DNA of 25,253 bases, taken from the NCBI GenBank assembly GCA_946885545.1, contig CAMPGP010000005.1, positions 1-25,253 of the forward strand. The letters run 5' to 3'. The position numbers were made by a program, and so were the translations under genes. Below the pieces are notes generated by a model, which saw nothing but the letters and a program-made list of their open reading frames with translations, did no database searches and was not told the DNA's origin. Numbering within the stretch: position 1 is the stretch's first letter; each line of letters starts with the position of its first letter. This DNA comes from an uncultured Altererythrobacter sp. Lineage in GTDB: Bacteria > Pseudomonadota > Alphaproteobacteria > Sphingomonadales > Sphingomonadaceae. This document shows, piece after piece, positions 1-7,776 of the stretch.

Positions 1-483
1 GCGGATGTTGGTCATCGCCTCGCCGCGCTCGGCCGTCAGCATCGAGGCGAACGTGCGCCGGCCCAGCTCCTGCCGCAGCACCGAGCCGAGAATCGGCTGG
101 AGCTGCAACGCGACGTTCTCCTCGCTGCCGGCGTTTTCGACCATCGTCACCGGGTCGATGATGCGGAACCGGGCGTAAGCATCGACTTGCAGCCGCTGCT
201 GGTCGCTCGAGAGCACTTCCTGACGCTCCATGTCGAGGTCGAGGATGCGCTTGTCGATCATCTGCACCCGCTCGTAGCCGGGGATGCGGAACACGATCCC
301 AGCGCCGGTCTGGCCATAGGGCGCGTCGGGCTCGAACTGGTTGGCGACACGGTCGGGCCGGCCGGCCTGGATGATCACCGCCTGATGCGTCTCGGGCACG
401 ATGACGAACGACGACATGGCGACGAGCGCGGCGATCGCGAGCGCGATGACGCTGCCCTTGTGGTCCTGCCAGATGCGGCTCAT
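1..483 (-). CDS. hflC: HflC, FtsH-protease modulator (C-terminus beyond the window)
   Basis: SPFH/band-7 membrane protein. With HflK it forms the large HflKC assembly around the FtsH protease in the inner membrane and modulates degradation of membrane proteins (family knowledge). About 161 codons are visible, starting at the ATG whose complement lies at 481-483, and reading continues off the left edge. The N-terminus has one membrane segment (about residues 11-29, VIALAIAALVAMSSFVIVP) followed by the band-7 start (ETHQAVIIQAGRPDRV) and the typical stretch VLSSDQQRLQVDAYARFRI. The gene lies 1 nt after the hflK stop, so the two should be cotranslated. Gene order hflK-hflC is standard. No frameshift is seen in the visible part. 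Confidence 0.93.
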   Translation of the reverse strand, partial: MSRIWQDHKGSVIALAIAALVAMSSFVIVPETHQAVIIQAGRPDRVANQFEPDAPYGQTGAGIVFRIPGYERVQMIDKRILDLDMERQEVLSSDQQRLQVDAYARFRIIDPVTMVENAGSEENVALQLQPILGSVLRQELGRRTFASMLTAERGEAMTNIR

Positions 484-484
484 G

Positions 485-1687
485 TCACTGGCCCTCCGGA
501 ACGGGGGAAGGCATGGGGCCGCTCGCCGCAGGCGGCGTCGGCTGCGAACTCGCACCGCGCGAACGGCTGCGAACCTCGGGCAGCGGCAGGTATGGAGTCA
601 CGCCGTCGGCCTCGATGATCGTCTTGTCGGTCTTGCTCAACACGCTTTCCATCGTCTCGTAATAGAGGCGCTGGCGCGTGACTTCGGGCGCCATGCGATA
701 CTCCTCGTAGATCTTGTCGAACGCCGCGGCGTCACCCTCCGCGCGGGCAAGCACGCGCTGGGCGTAGGCGCGGGCGGAGTTCACCGCGGTTTCGGCATCC
801 TGCTGCGCGGCCGACACGTCCTTGAACGCCTCGACCACTTCGGCCGGCGGATCGGTCTTCTCGATCTCGATGCCCTGAACCGCGACGCCCGCCTTGTAGG
901 CATCCAGGATTGCCTGCATGCGGGTGCGCACGCGATCCTCGATCAGCGCGCGGCCCGCGCCCGAGAGCACGCTGTCGAGTTCCTGCTCGGCGACCGACGC
1001 GCGCATCGCGGCTTCGGCCACTTCGCGGATCGTCTCTTCCGGATCGGCGAGCTGGAAGCGGAACTGCTTGAGATCCTTGATGCTCCAGCGGATCAGGTAC
1101 GACAGGTCGACCAGGTTCTGGTCGCCGGTCAGGATCAGCTTCTGTTCGTCGGTACCGGGAATGCTTTCCGAGCGGATCTGGCTGACGTTCTCTATATCGA
1201 CCACCTGGATCGGCCACGGCATGGTGAAGTTGAGGCCCGGCGAGAGGGTGTGCGAATATTGCCCGCCGACCCATGTCACCACGCCTTGTTCGCGCGGGGC
1301 GACCTGGTGGATGCTGGTGGCGAAGAGCCACACCGCGACGACGCCCGCGATTGCGAGCGGGAACCAGCTGCGGCCGCCCGGCCCCTCGGGCATGCGGAAG
1401 CGCGGCGGACCGCCGCCTCCGCCGCGACGGCGCGGACCCTCGGGGCCACGGTGGCGGAAGAGGTCCACGAAATTGTCCGAACGGCGCGGTTCTTCGAGGC
1501 TGCCGGCGCCAGGGAGCCAGGGGTTGCGCGGCCCGCGCGTGCCGTCGGTGTCCGGCGGGGAAGGATCCCCGGCCGTCGGCTCCTCGCCGCCCTTATTCTC
1601 GTTCCTGCCGCCCGACTTGCCCCCCCAGGGGCTCTTGCCGGCCATAGCCAGCGCCACGCGTTTCTGAAAACCGCCCAAGATGTCCAT
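485..1687 (-). CDS. hflK: HflK, FtsH-protease modulator
   Basis: Partner of HflC in the membrane complex that controls FtsH proteolysis. From the start chosen here it has 400 residues. A proline/glycine-rich cytoplasmic tail (residues 1-107, including KSPWGGKSGG, RGPRNPWLPG and a run of glycines near 89-93) precedes one membrane helix (about 108-125, WFPLAIAGVVAVWLFATS). Then comes the SPFH domain (HQVAPREQGVVTWVGGQYSHTLSPGLNFTMPWPIQ) and a helical region rich in Ala/Glu (QQDAETAVNSARAYAQRVLARAEG). The C-terminal tail is Pro/Ser-rich. Two starts are possible: ATG at 1687 (MDILGG) or ATG at 1645 (MAGKSPWGG). The first lacks a Shine-Dalgarno but sits 7 nt after a TATAAA box. The open frame extends further upstream to 2140, but that part overlaps mrp and is not HflK-like. 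Confidence 0.93.
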   Translation of the reverse strand: MDILGGFQKRVALAMAGKSPWGGKSGGRNENKGGEEPTAGDPSPPDTDGTRGPRNPWLPGAGSLEEPRRSDNFVDLFRHRGPEGPRRRGGGGGPPRFRMPEGPGGRSWFPLAIAGVVAVWLFATSIHQVAPREQGVVTWVGGQYSHTLSPGLNFTMPWPIQVVDIENVSQIRSESIPGTDEQKLILTGDQNLVDLSYLIRWSIKDLKQFRFQLADPEETIREVAEAAMRASVAEQELDSVLSGAGRALIEDRVRTRMQAILDAYKAGVAVQGIEIEKTDPPAEVVEAFKDVSAAQQDAETAVNSARAYAQRVLARAEGDAAAFDKIYEEYRMAPEVTRQRLYYETMESVLSKTDKTIIEADGVTPYLPLPEVRSRSRGASSQPTPPAASGPMPSPVPEGQ

Positions 1688-1694
1688 GCCAGTC

Positions 1695-1700
1695 TTTATA
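1695..1700 (-). promoter_or_regulatory. Candidate -10 box for hflK (possible leaderless start)
   Basis: On the minus strand TATAAA is followed by 7 nt and then the ATG at 1687. Transcription normally begins 6-8 nt after a -10 box, so the mRNA could start at or next to the A of the ATG. No good -35 hexamer is visible 16-18 nt upstream; CTGTTT is the nearest. No Shine-Dalgarno precedes this ATG. This is inference from spacing only. Confidence 0.35.
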
Positions 1701-1805
1701 GGGGGCCATCGCCGGAAAAACAGGGGTCGCGCATGCGAATTTGCCCGCAACCGTGAGCTTCCCGGGCATTGCCGAACGCCGCGCGCGACCCTAGAGACGC
1801 GCGCG

Positions 1806-2774
1806 ATGACCGACGAGGAGCTGACCGCCCGCCTGCCCGACGCGATCGCCGCGCGTGTGCAATCGTTGAAGGCGCGCGATGGCGCGGTGACCGTGATCCT
1901 CGACGCCTCCGGCCTCGATGCCGCGGCACGCGGCGACATCGAGGCTGCGGTGAAGGACCTCATCGGCATGGCCGAAGGCGTTTCCGAAGTGCGCGTGGCG
2001 ATGATGGCGGACCGGCCGCAGCGGCGGATAATCGCGGTCGGATCGGGAAAGGGCGGAGTAGGCAAGTCCACCCTGACCACCAATCTCGCGGTCGCGCTGG
2101 CGCGAATGGGGCACAAGGTCGGGATCGTCGATGCCGACATCTACGGCCCCTCGCAGCCCAAGCTGCTGGCCAACGAAGGCGAGCGTCCGATCGCCGAGAA
2201 CGACAAGCTCGTTCCGGTCGAAAGCAAATGGGGCGTGCCCGTGCTTTCGATGGGCCATCTGGTCGAACCGGGCCGGGCGATCGCCTGGCGGGGGCCGATG
2301 GCGGGGAACGCGCTGGGACAGTTGATCGACGCGAACTGGGGCGAAGTCGAGGTGCTGCTGGTCGACCTTCCGCCAGGCACTGGCGATGTCCAGCTTTCGA
2401 TGCTGCAGCGCTTCAAGCCCGCCGGGGCGGTGATCGTGTCCACTCCGCAGGACCTGGCGCTGATCGACGCGACGCGCGCGATGCAGCTGTTCGAGACGGG
2501 CGGCGTGCCGGTGATCGGGCTGGTCGAGAACATGGCCGGATATGTCTGCCCGCATTGCGGCGAGGTGAGCGATCCCTTCGGCACCGGCGGGGTTGAGGCA
2601 GCGGCGCGGGCGAGGGACATTGCCTTCCTCGGGCGGATACCGCTGGCGCTCGAAATTCGCGAGGCCAGCGATGCGGGCACGCCGCCCGCCGCGACGGACG
2701 GTGCGCAGGGCGAGGCCGCCTTCCGCGAGATCGCCACGGGTCTCGCGCGCTGGCTGGACGAGGGGCGGGCCTGA
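1806..2774 (+). CDS. mrp: Mrp/ApbC-type Fe-S cluster carrier ATPase
   Basis: P-loop NTPase that carries or inserts Fe-S clusters into target enzymes in the cytoplasm (Mrp/NBP35/ApbC family). It has 322 residues from the ATG at 1806. Residues 1-70 form a short MIP18/DUF59-like region (LTARLPDAIAARVQSL, GAVTVILDASGLD). The deviant Walker A GSGKGGVGKST is at 79-89, the switch region DADIYGPSQPKL at 109-120, and LLVDLPPGTGD at 184-194. A CPHC motif (C248, C251) fits the bridging cluster site of Mrp dimers. The open frame extends to 1680, but the upstream residues are Arg-rich and not family-like. The ribosome site before 1806 is weak. It is divergent from hflK and 2 nt upstream of the molybdopterin gene, which suggests cotranscription. 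Confidence 0.95.
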   Translation: MTDEELTARLPDAIAARVQSLKARDGAVTVILDASGLDAAARGDIEAAVKDLIGMAEGVSEVRVAMMADRPQRRIIAVGSGKGGVGKSTLTTNLAVALARMGHKVGIVDADIYGPSQPKLLANEGERPIAENDKLVPVESKWGVPVLSMGHLVEPGRAIAWRGPMAGNALGQLIDANWGEVEVLLVDLPPGTGDVQLSMLQRFKPAGAVIVSTPQDLALIDATRAMQLFETGGVPVIGLVENMAGYVCPHCGEVSDPFGTGGVEAAARARDIAFLGRIPLALEIREASDAGTPPAATDGAQGEAAFREIATGLARWLDEGRA

Positions 2775-2776
2775 CC

Positions 2777-5065
2777 GTGCGAGTCAGCCGCCGCGGCGTG
2801 CTGATCGGCACCGCGGTCGGCGGCGGGCTGCTCGTCGCCTGGGCCCTGCGCCCGCGCACTTTTGCCGACCCGCTCGCCCCCGGGCGCGGCGAGCACGCCT
2901 TCGGCGCTTGGCTCAAGATCGGCGAGGACGGCGTGGTAACGGTCGCGGTGCCGCAGCTCGAAATGGGGCAGGGTGTGACCACGGTTCTCCCGCAAGTCGT
3001 CGCGCGCGAACTGGGGGCGGACTGGCGGCAGGTCGCGGTCGAGCCCGCGCCTGTCAGCGGGGCCTATGCTAACATACCGCTGGCGGCAAAATGGGCACCG
3101 TTGTGGATGCCGCTTCTGCCGGGACTCGCCGACGAACCGGACGATTTGATGGCGCGCCGCTACGCCGAATCGACCCGCTTCACCGCCACCGCCGACGGCA
3201 CCACGCTGGCCGCTCACGAACTGCCATGCCGCGAGGCGGGCGCGGCGGCGCGCGCCGTGCTGTGCATGGCGGCCGCAGCCCAGTGGGGCGTGGCGTGGGA
3301 AGAATGCGACGCGGTGGAGGGCCAGGTGATCCACGGCGATCGGCGTCTGAGCTTCGCGGCGCTGGCTGCGGATGCCGCCGGATATGCGGCCCCCGATCCG
3401 CCGCCGGTGCGCCCGCAGGCTCCTGCCGAAAGGCCGATCCCGGGCGAGGCGGAGGCGGGCACAGCCTTCCCCCGGCTCGACCTGCCGGCAAAGGTCGACG
3501 GAACTTTCCTTTTCGCGGGCGACGTGCGCCTGCCGGGCATGGTCTATGCGGCGATCAAGCATGCCCCGGTCGGCACCGTGGCAGAGCTGTCGGGCTTCGA
3601 GCCGCGCCGCGCCGCGGGCATGCGCGAACTGTTGCAGGTGGTCGAGGGCAAACGCTGGCTGGCGGCGGTCGCGACCAGCTGGTGGGCGGCCGACCGCGCG
3701 CTCGCTGCGATGCGCCCGCGCTTTCGCGTGGTCGCGCCGCTCGATTCGAGCGAAGTCGAGGAGAAGCTCGACGCCGCGATCCGTCGCGGCGCGGGCGAAA
3801 TAGTCGCCATCCGCGGCGAAGGCGTCGAATGGGAGGACGCGCCCGATCTCGCGCTTCGATACGATGTCGCGCCGGGCGCGCATGCGACGCCGGAGACCGC
3901 CTCCGCGACCGCCCGCTTCGCCGATGGCAAGCTCGAACTGTGGATCGCGTGCCAGGCGCCCGAGCGCGCACGCAACGCCGCGGCCGAGGCGCTCGGGATC
4001 GCGCCGGTCAATGCGATCCTCTATCCGATGGCGGCGGGGGGAAGCTTCGAACGGAGGCTCGAGCACGACCATGCGATCGAGGCCGCGCTGATCGCGCGCG
4101 AAGTGGGCGAACGGCAGGGCAGACCGGTCCAGCTCGTCTGGTCGCGGTGGGAAGAACAGCTGGCGGGCAAGCCGCGCGCGCCGGTCGCGGCGATCGTATC
4201 GGCACGGCTGGCGCCCGGAGGAACCGGGCAGGTCGCCGCGCTCAAGACGCGGATCGCGATGCAACCGGCGGCACGCGAATTCGGTCGCCGTCTGTTCGAC
4301 AATCAGACCCCGCTCGCAGCACTGGCGAACAGCGCGGACGAAGCCGATCCCATGGTGACCGAGGGCGCGCTGCCATTCTACGCGATCCCCGAGGTGCTGG
4401 TCGAGCACGTTCCCGTCGCCACCGGCCTGCCGAGCGGGCGCATGCGCGGCAACGCGCACGGCTACGCCGCGTTCTTCATCGAATGCTTCATGGACGAGCT
4501 CGCCGCGCGCCACGGCCGCGAGCCGCTGTCGTACCGGATCGAGATGCTCGGCGAGGACGCGCGGATGGTCGAATGCCTCCAGCGCGCCGCGCGGCTGGCG
4601 CAGTGGGACGGCGGGCGCGACCGGAGCGGCATGGGTCTCGCCTGCCACCGCATGGGCGATGCCGCGGGCGGCGGGCGGATCGCCTGCGTGGCGACCGCCC
4701 GGCAGGAAGAAGGCGGCGTTCGCGTCGTACAGCTCTCGGCGGCGGTCGACATTGGCCGGATCGTCAATCTCGACGTGGCCCGCCAGCAGATCGAAGGGGG
4801 GCTGGTGTTCGGCATGGCGCAGGCGCTCGGCGCGGCGGTGGAGTATCGGCAGGGCTTGCCGGTTCAGGGACGGCTGGGGCAGATGAACCTGCCGACGCTC
4901 GCCGACGCGCCGGAGATCGCGGTCGATTTCGTCGCCAGCGAAGCGCCGCCGTTCGATCCGGGCGAGTTGGGTGTGGCGGTTGCCGCGCCCGCGATCGCAA
5001 ATGCGCTGCATTCGGCGACAGGGCTTCGCCTGCGGCGCCTGCCGCTGCTATCGGGCGGCCTATGA
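2777..5065 (+). CDS. Xanthine dehydrogenase-family molybdopterin subunit, IorB-like, Tat-exported
   Basis: Large molybdopterin-binding subunit of the aldehyde oxidase/isoquinoline 1-oxidoreductase beta type, 762 residues, normal length for the family. The start is GTG at 2777, 2 nt after the mrp stop. The N-terminus has a twin-arginine-like signal (SRRGVL at 4-9, then a hydrophobic stretch to about 24), implying folded export to the periplasm. Family blocks seen: LEMGQGVTT (61-69), RLDLPAKVDGTFLFAGDVRLPGM, RMRGNAHGYAAFFIECFMDELA, VDIGRIVNLDVARQQIEGG, and near the C-terminus PGELG, whose E730 occupies the place of the catalytic glutamate. The usual GGGFGRR loop reads AGGSFERR (421-427). No [2Fe-2S] partner subunit is encoded in this window. 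The substrate cannot be told from sequence. Confidence 0.87.
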   Translation: MRVSRRGVLIGTAVGGGLLVAWALRPRTFADPLAPGRGEHAFGAWLKIGEDGVVTVAVPQLEMGQGVTTVLPQVVARELGADWRQVAVEPAPVSGAYANIPLAAKWAPLWMPLLPGLADEPDDLMARRYAESTRFTATADGTTLAAHELPCREAGAAARAVLCMAAAAQWGVAWEECDAVEGQVIHGDRRLSFAALAADAAGYAAPDPPPVRPQAPAERPIPGEAEAGTAFPRLDLPAKVDGTFLFAGDVRLPGMVYAAIKHAPVGTVAELSGFEPRRAAGMRELLQVVEGKRWLAAVATSWWAADRALAAMRPRFRVVAPLDSSEVEEKLDAAIRRGAGEIVAIRGEGVEWEDAPDLALRYDVAPGAHATPETASATARFADGKLELWIACQAPERARNAAAEALGIAPVNAILYPMAAGGSFERRLEHDHAIEAALIAREVGERQGRPVQLVWSRWEEQLAGKPRAPVAAIVSARLAPGGTGQVAALKTRIAMQPAAREFGRRLFDNQTPLAALANSADEADPMVTEGALPFYAIPEVLVEHVPVATGLPSGRMRGNAHGYAAFFIECFMDELAARHGREPLSYRIEMLGEDARMVECLQRAARLAQWDGGRDRSGMGLACHRMGDAAGGGRIACVATARQEEGGVRVVQLSAAVDIGRIVNLDVARQQIEGGLVFGMAQALGAAVEYRQGLPVQGRLGQMNLPTLADAPEIAVDFVASEAPPFDPGELGVAVAAPAIANALHSATGLRLRRLPLLSGGL

Positions 5066-6084
5066 CCTGGCATGAACAGAAGTTGCCGCGCGATCACGCG
5101 CCCGTCGCAAGCGGAAGGATCGGCGTGTTGCTGGTCAATCTCGGCACCCCCGACGCGCCCGATGCGAAGAGCGTGAAGCGCTATCTCGCCGAATTTCTTT
5201 CCGATCGGCGCGTGGTCGAGATCCCGCAACTCGTGTGGCAGCCGATCCTGCGCGGGATCGTGCTCACGACGAGGCCGAAGAAATCGGCGCACGCCTATAG
5301 CCAGGTCTGGACCGACAAAGGTTCGCCGCTCGCCGCGATCACACGCGAGCAGGCGGAGAAGCTGCAGGAGCGGCTGGGCGATGGAGTGCGGGTCGACTGG
5401 GCCATGCGCTACGGAAGGCCAGCGATCGGCGAGCGCTTGCAGGCGCTGATGGATGCGGGGTGTGAACGCGTGCTGCTCGCGCCGCTCTATCCGCAGTATT
5501 GCGCCGCCACGAGCGCCACGGTTGTGGACAAGGCGGCGGAAAAGCTGGGGACGATGCGTTGGCAACCCGCGCTGCGCACCCTGCCACCCTATCACGACGA
5601 TCCCGCCTATATCGACGCGCTGGCCCGCGACATCGGCGGTCAGATCGATGCGCTGGATTTCGCTCCCGAAGTGCTGCTGCTCAGCTTCCACGGCATGCCC
5701 GAGCGCACGCTGCATCTGGGCGACCCCTATCACTGCCATTGCCGCAAGACCGCGCGTCTGCTCGGCGAAGCGCTGGCGCGGCCCGACCTGCGGATCGACA
5801 CCACCTTCCAGAGCCGCTTCGGGCGCGCCAAGTGGCTCGAACCGGCGACCGATACGACGCTGATCGCCGAAGCGCAGGCGGGCACCAGGCGGCTCGTTGT
5901 CGCCGCGCCCGGCTTCTCCGCCGATTGCCTCGAGACGCTCGAGGAGCTCGCGATCCAGGGGCGCGAGCAGTTCCTCGGCGCGGGCGGGGAGAAGTTCGCC
6001 GCGCTTGCCTGCCTCAATGCGCGCGAACCGGGGATGGCGATGCTGGAGGCAATCGTGCGGCGCGAATTGTCGGGCTGGATTTAG
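5062..6084 (+). CDS. hemH: Ferrochelatase (protoheme ferro-lyase)
   Basis: Inserts Fe2+ into protoporphyrin IX, the last step of protoheme synthesis. It has 340 residues. Motifs: IGVLLVNLGTPDAP near the N-terminus, LLSFHGMPER with the conserved metal-site His210, YHCHCRKTARLL at about 223-234, the signature QSRFGRAKWLEP (250-261), and PGFSADCLETLEEL (283-296) with the conserved acidic residues. There is no C-terminal hydrophobic or Fe-S extension. The ATG at 5062 overlaps the stop of the molybdopterin gene as ATGA, so translation is likely coupled. A heme-using P450 gene starts 46 nt downstream in the same direction, although a palindrome lies between them. Confidence 0.96.
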   Translation: MTWHEQKLPRDHAPVASGRIGVLLVNLGTPDAPDAKSVKRYLAEFLSDRRVVEIPQLVWQPILRGIVLTTRPKKSAHAYSQVWTDKGSPLAAITREQAEKLQERLGDGVRVDWAMRYGRPAIGERLQALMDAGCERVLLAPLYPQYCAATSATVVDKAAEKLGTMRWQPALRTLPPYHDDPAYIDALARDIGGQIDALDFAPEVLLLSFHGMPERTLHLGDPYHCHCRKTARLLGEALARPDLRIDTTFQSRFGRAKWLEPATDTTLIAEAQAGTRRLVVAAPGFSADCLETLEELAIQGREQFLGAGGEKFAALACLNAREPGMAMLEAIVRRELSGWI

Positions 6085-6093
6085 CGCGCGCGA

Positions 6094-6115
6094 TTACTTA
6101 CACTGCGGTAAGTAA
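6094..6115. promoter_or_regulatory. Perfect 8-6-8 palindrome, likely operator of the P450 gene
   Basis: TTACTTAC (6094-6101), six bases, then GTAAGTAA (6108-6115) form a perfect inverted repeat in the 46-nt gap between hemH and the P450 gene. It is AT-rich in a very GC-rich region and lacks a following T-run, so a terminator is unlikely. Size and symmetry fit a dimeric repressor such as TetR or MarR (inference). The right arm runs into the AAGGAG ribosome site at 6114-6119, so a bound protein would block P450 expression. Confidence 0.6.
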
Positions 6116-6130
6116 GGAGACCCGCCAATC

Positions 6131-7552
6131 ATGGCCACGCTCGCCGAACCAACCCTTTCCGCCCATGCCCCCACCGAGGTTTCGCCGCGCCACTGGCGTG
6201 AGGGACGGCTGACCGACGCCGACGTGGCGCACATTCCAGGCGAGACGGGTCCACCGGTGATCGGGAACCTGTTCCGCATGCTCGCCGATCCGCACGGATT
6301 CGCCTGGCGCATGTTCCGCACCTATGGTCCGGTCTACAAGAACAAGACCATCGGCCACTGGCACATTGCGATGATCGGGGCCGAGGCGAACGAGCTGCTG
6401 CTGTTCGACCGCGACAGGAACTTTTCCTCCGAACAGGGCTGGGGTCCGGCGCTGCACAGGCTGTTTCCGCGCGGGCTGATGCTGCTCGACTTCGAGCACC
6501 ACCGGGCGGACCGGCGCGCGCTCTCGATCGCGTTCAAGCCCGAGCCGATGCGTCACTATGCCGATGCGCTCGATCGCGGGATCGCGCAGGAAGTGACGAA
6601 CTGGGGCGGCGAGATGCTGTTCTACCCGGCGATCAAGCAGCTCACGCTCGACCTCGCGGCGGACAGCTTCATCGGGGTGCCATGGGGGCCCGAATCGGCC
6701 AAGATCAACCAGGCCTTCGTCGACATGGTCCAGGCCTCGGTCACCCCGGTGCGCAAGCCGCTGCCGTTCACGCAGATGCGCAAGGGGGTGAAGGGGCGCG
6801 AGTTCCTGGTCGAATACTTCACCGCCGAGACGCTGCGACGCCGCGCGGGCGAAGGCAACGGGCAGGACATGTTCAGCCAGTTCGCCACCGCGACGCGCGA
6901 GGACGGCAGCCTGCTGCCGGTCGACGAAGTGGTCGACCACATGAACTTCCTGATGATGGCCGCGCACGACACCATAACCTCGAGCGCGACCGCGATGGTG
7001 TGGCAGCTCGCCAAGAGCCCGGCGTGGCAGGAGAAAGTACGGCAGGAACTCACCGCCGTCACCGGCGGGCCGGACGCGCACGGCAACCCGCGCGGCCTCG
7101 GCTACGACGATCTGGCCAAGGTCGGGCTGACCGAAATGGCGTTCAAGGAATCGCTGCGTCTGATCCCGCCGGTCCCCTCGATACCGCGCCGCGCGCTGCG
7201 CAGCTTCGAATTCGGCGGCCTGCGCATACCGGCGGGCGCGGCCTGCGGCTTCAACGCGCACCTGACGCACCACATGGAAGAATACTGGGACAGCCCGGAA
7301 ACCTTCGACCCGATGCGCTTCACGCCCGAACAGGTGAAGGCACGGCACAAGTATGCCTGGATTCCCTTTGGCGGCGGCGCGCACATGTGCCTCGGCCTGC
7401 ACTTCGCCTACATGCAGGTGAAGATACTGATGGCGCAGTTGCTCCAGCGCTACCGGATCGAGATCGAGCCCGGCTACGAGCCCGAATGGCAACCATGGCC
7501 CATTCCCAAACCCAAGGACGGGTTGAGGATAAACCTGAGACCGCTCGACTAA
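6131..7552 (+). CDS. Cytochrome P450
   Basis: Soluble heme-thiolate monooxygenase, 473 residues, no signal or membrane anchor. Motifs in order: proline-rich start (IPGETGPPVIGN, 35-46), helix-C type region LDFEHHRADRRALSIAF, I-helix oxygen-activation segment AAHDTITSS (277-285), ExxR as ESLR (340-343), PERF-type FDPMRF, and heme loop FGGGAHMCLG (413-422) with Cys420 as ligand. Length and layout resemble the longer class-E-like bacterial P450s more than the compact 400-residue type. No ferredoxin or reductase gene is next to it, so electrons must come from elsewhere. Ribosome site AAGGAG at 6114-6119 lies 11 nt before the ATG. It is probably controlled by the palindrome just upstream. Substrate unknown; a lipid, terpenoid or fatty acid is only a guess. 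Confidence 0.94.
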   Translation: MATLAEPTLSAHAPTEVSPRHWREGRLTDADVAHIPGETGPPVIGNLFRMLADPHGFAWRMFRTYGPVYKNKTIGHWHIAMIGAEANELLLFDRDRNFSSEQGWGPALHRLFPRGLMLLDFEHHRADRRALSIAFKPEPMRHYADALDRGIAQEVTNWGGEMLFYPAIKQLTLDLAADSFIGVPWGPESAKINQAFVDMVQASVTPVRKPLPFTQMRKGVKGREFLVEYFTAETLRRRAGEGNGQDMFSQFATATREDGSLLPVDEVVDHMNFLMMAAHDTITSSATAMVWQLAKSPAWQEKVRQELTAVTGGPDAHGNPRGLGYDDLAKVGLTEMAFKESLRLIPPVPSIPRRALRSFEFGGLRIPAGAACGFNAHLTHHMEEYWDSPETFDPMRFTPEQVKARHKYAWIPFGGGAHMCLGLHFAYMQVKILMAQLLQRYRIEIEPGYEPEWQPWPIPKPKDGLRINLRPLD

Positions 7553-7562
7553 CCGAGTCCTA

Positions 7563-7721
7563 TCAAAAGTCTATCGCGATGCCGTCCTTGACCCAGTCGC
7601 CGTAGCGGGTGGGGCTCAGAGGCTCGTCGTCCTCAGGCGCGGCTGGCGCGGGCGGCGGATCGCTGCTCCAGTGGGCAGGCTTCTCGAAGTGCTCGGGCCG
7701 TTCGGTCGCGCGTTTGGTCAT
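7563..7721 (-). CDS. SDHAF4-like (DUF1674) succinate dehydrogenase assembly factor
   Basis: A 52-residue protein whose C-terminus, PTRYGDWVKDGIAIDF, is the diagnostic DUF1674/SDHAF4 motif. In mitochondria SDHAF4 binds the flavinylated SdhA subunit and helps complex II assembly, and alphaproteobacteria have short homologs. The first 35 residues are polar and proline/acid-rich (HWSSDPPPAPAAPEDDEPL) and probably disordered, as in the family. The start is the ATG whose complement is at 7719-7721; longer readings upstream cover rsmB antisense and are not family-like. It converges on the P450 gene (10 nt between stops) and is divergent from rsmB (55 nt). No sdh genes lie in the window. It is easily missed because of its size. 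Confidence 0.85.
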   Translation of the reverse strand: MTKRATERPEHFEKPAHWSSDPPPAPAAPEDDEPLSPTRYGDWVKDGIAIDF

Positions 7722-7776
7722 GGGTGAGAGATGCGCGCACTGGCGCCGGGTTGCAAGCGCGGGTAGGGGCCGCGCG

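Noticed and set aside
1688..2140. N-terminal extension of HflK up to 2140
   Set aside because: The extra residues overlap mrp and are Arg/Ser-rich; HflK family features begin near 1687/1645.
2141..5011. 956-codon minus-strand open frame over mrp and the molybdopterin gene
   Set aside because: Low-complexity Arg-rich translation, no family motif, complete overlap with two recognised genes.
3091..5061. Long plus-strand open frame upstream of hemH in the same frame
   Set aside because: Arg/Gly-rich shadow of the molybdopterin gene. Ferrochelatase similarity only begins at the ATG at 5062.
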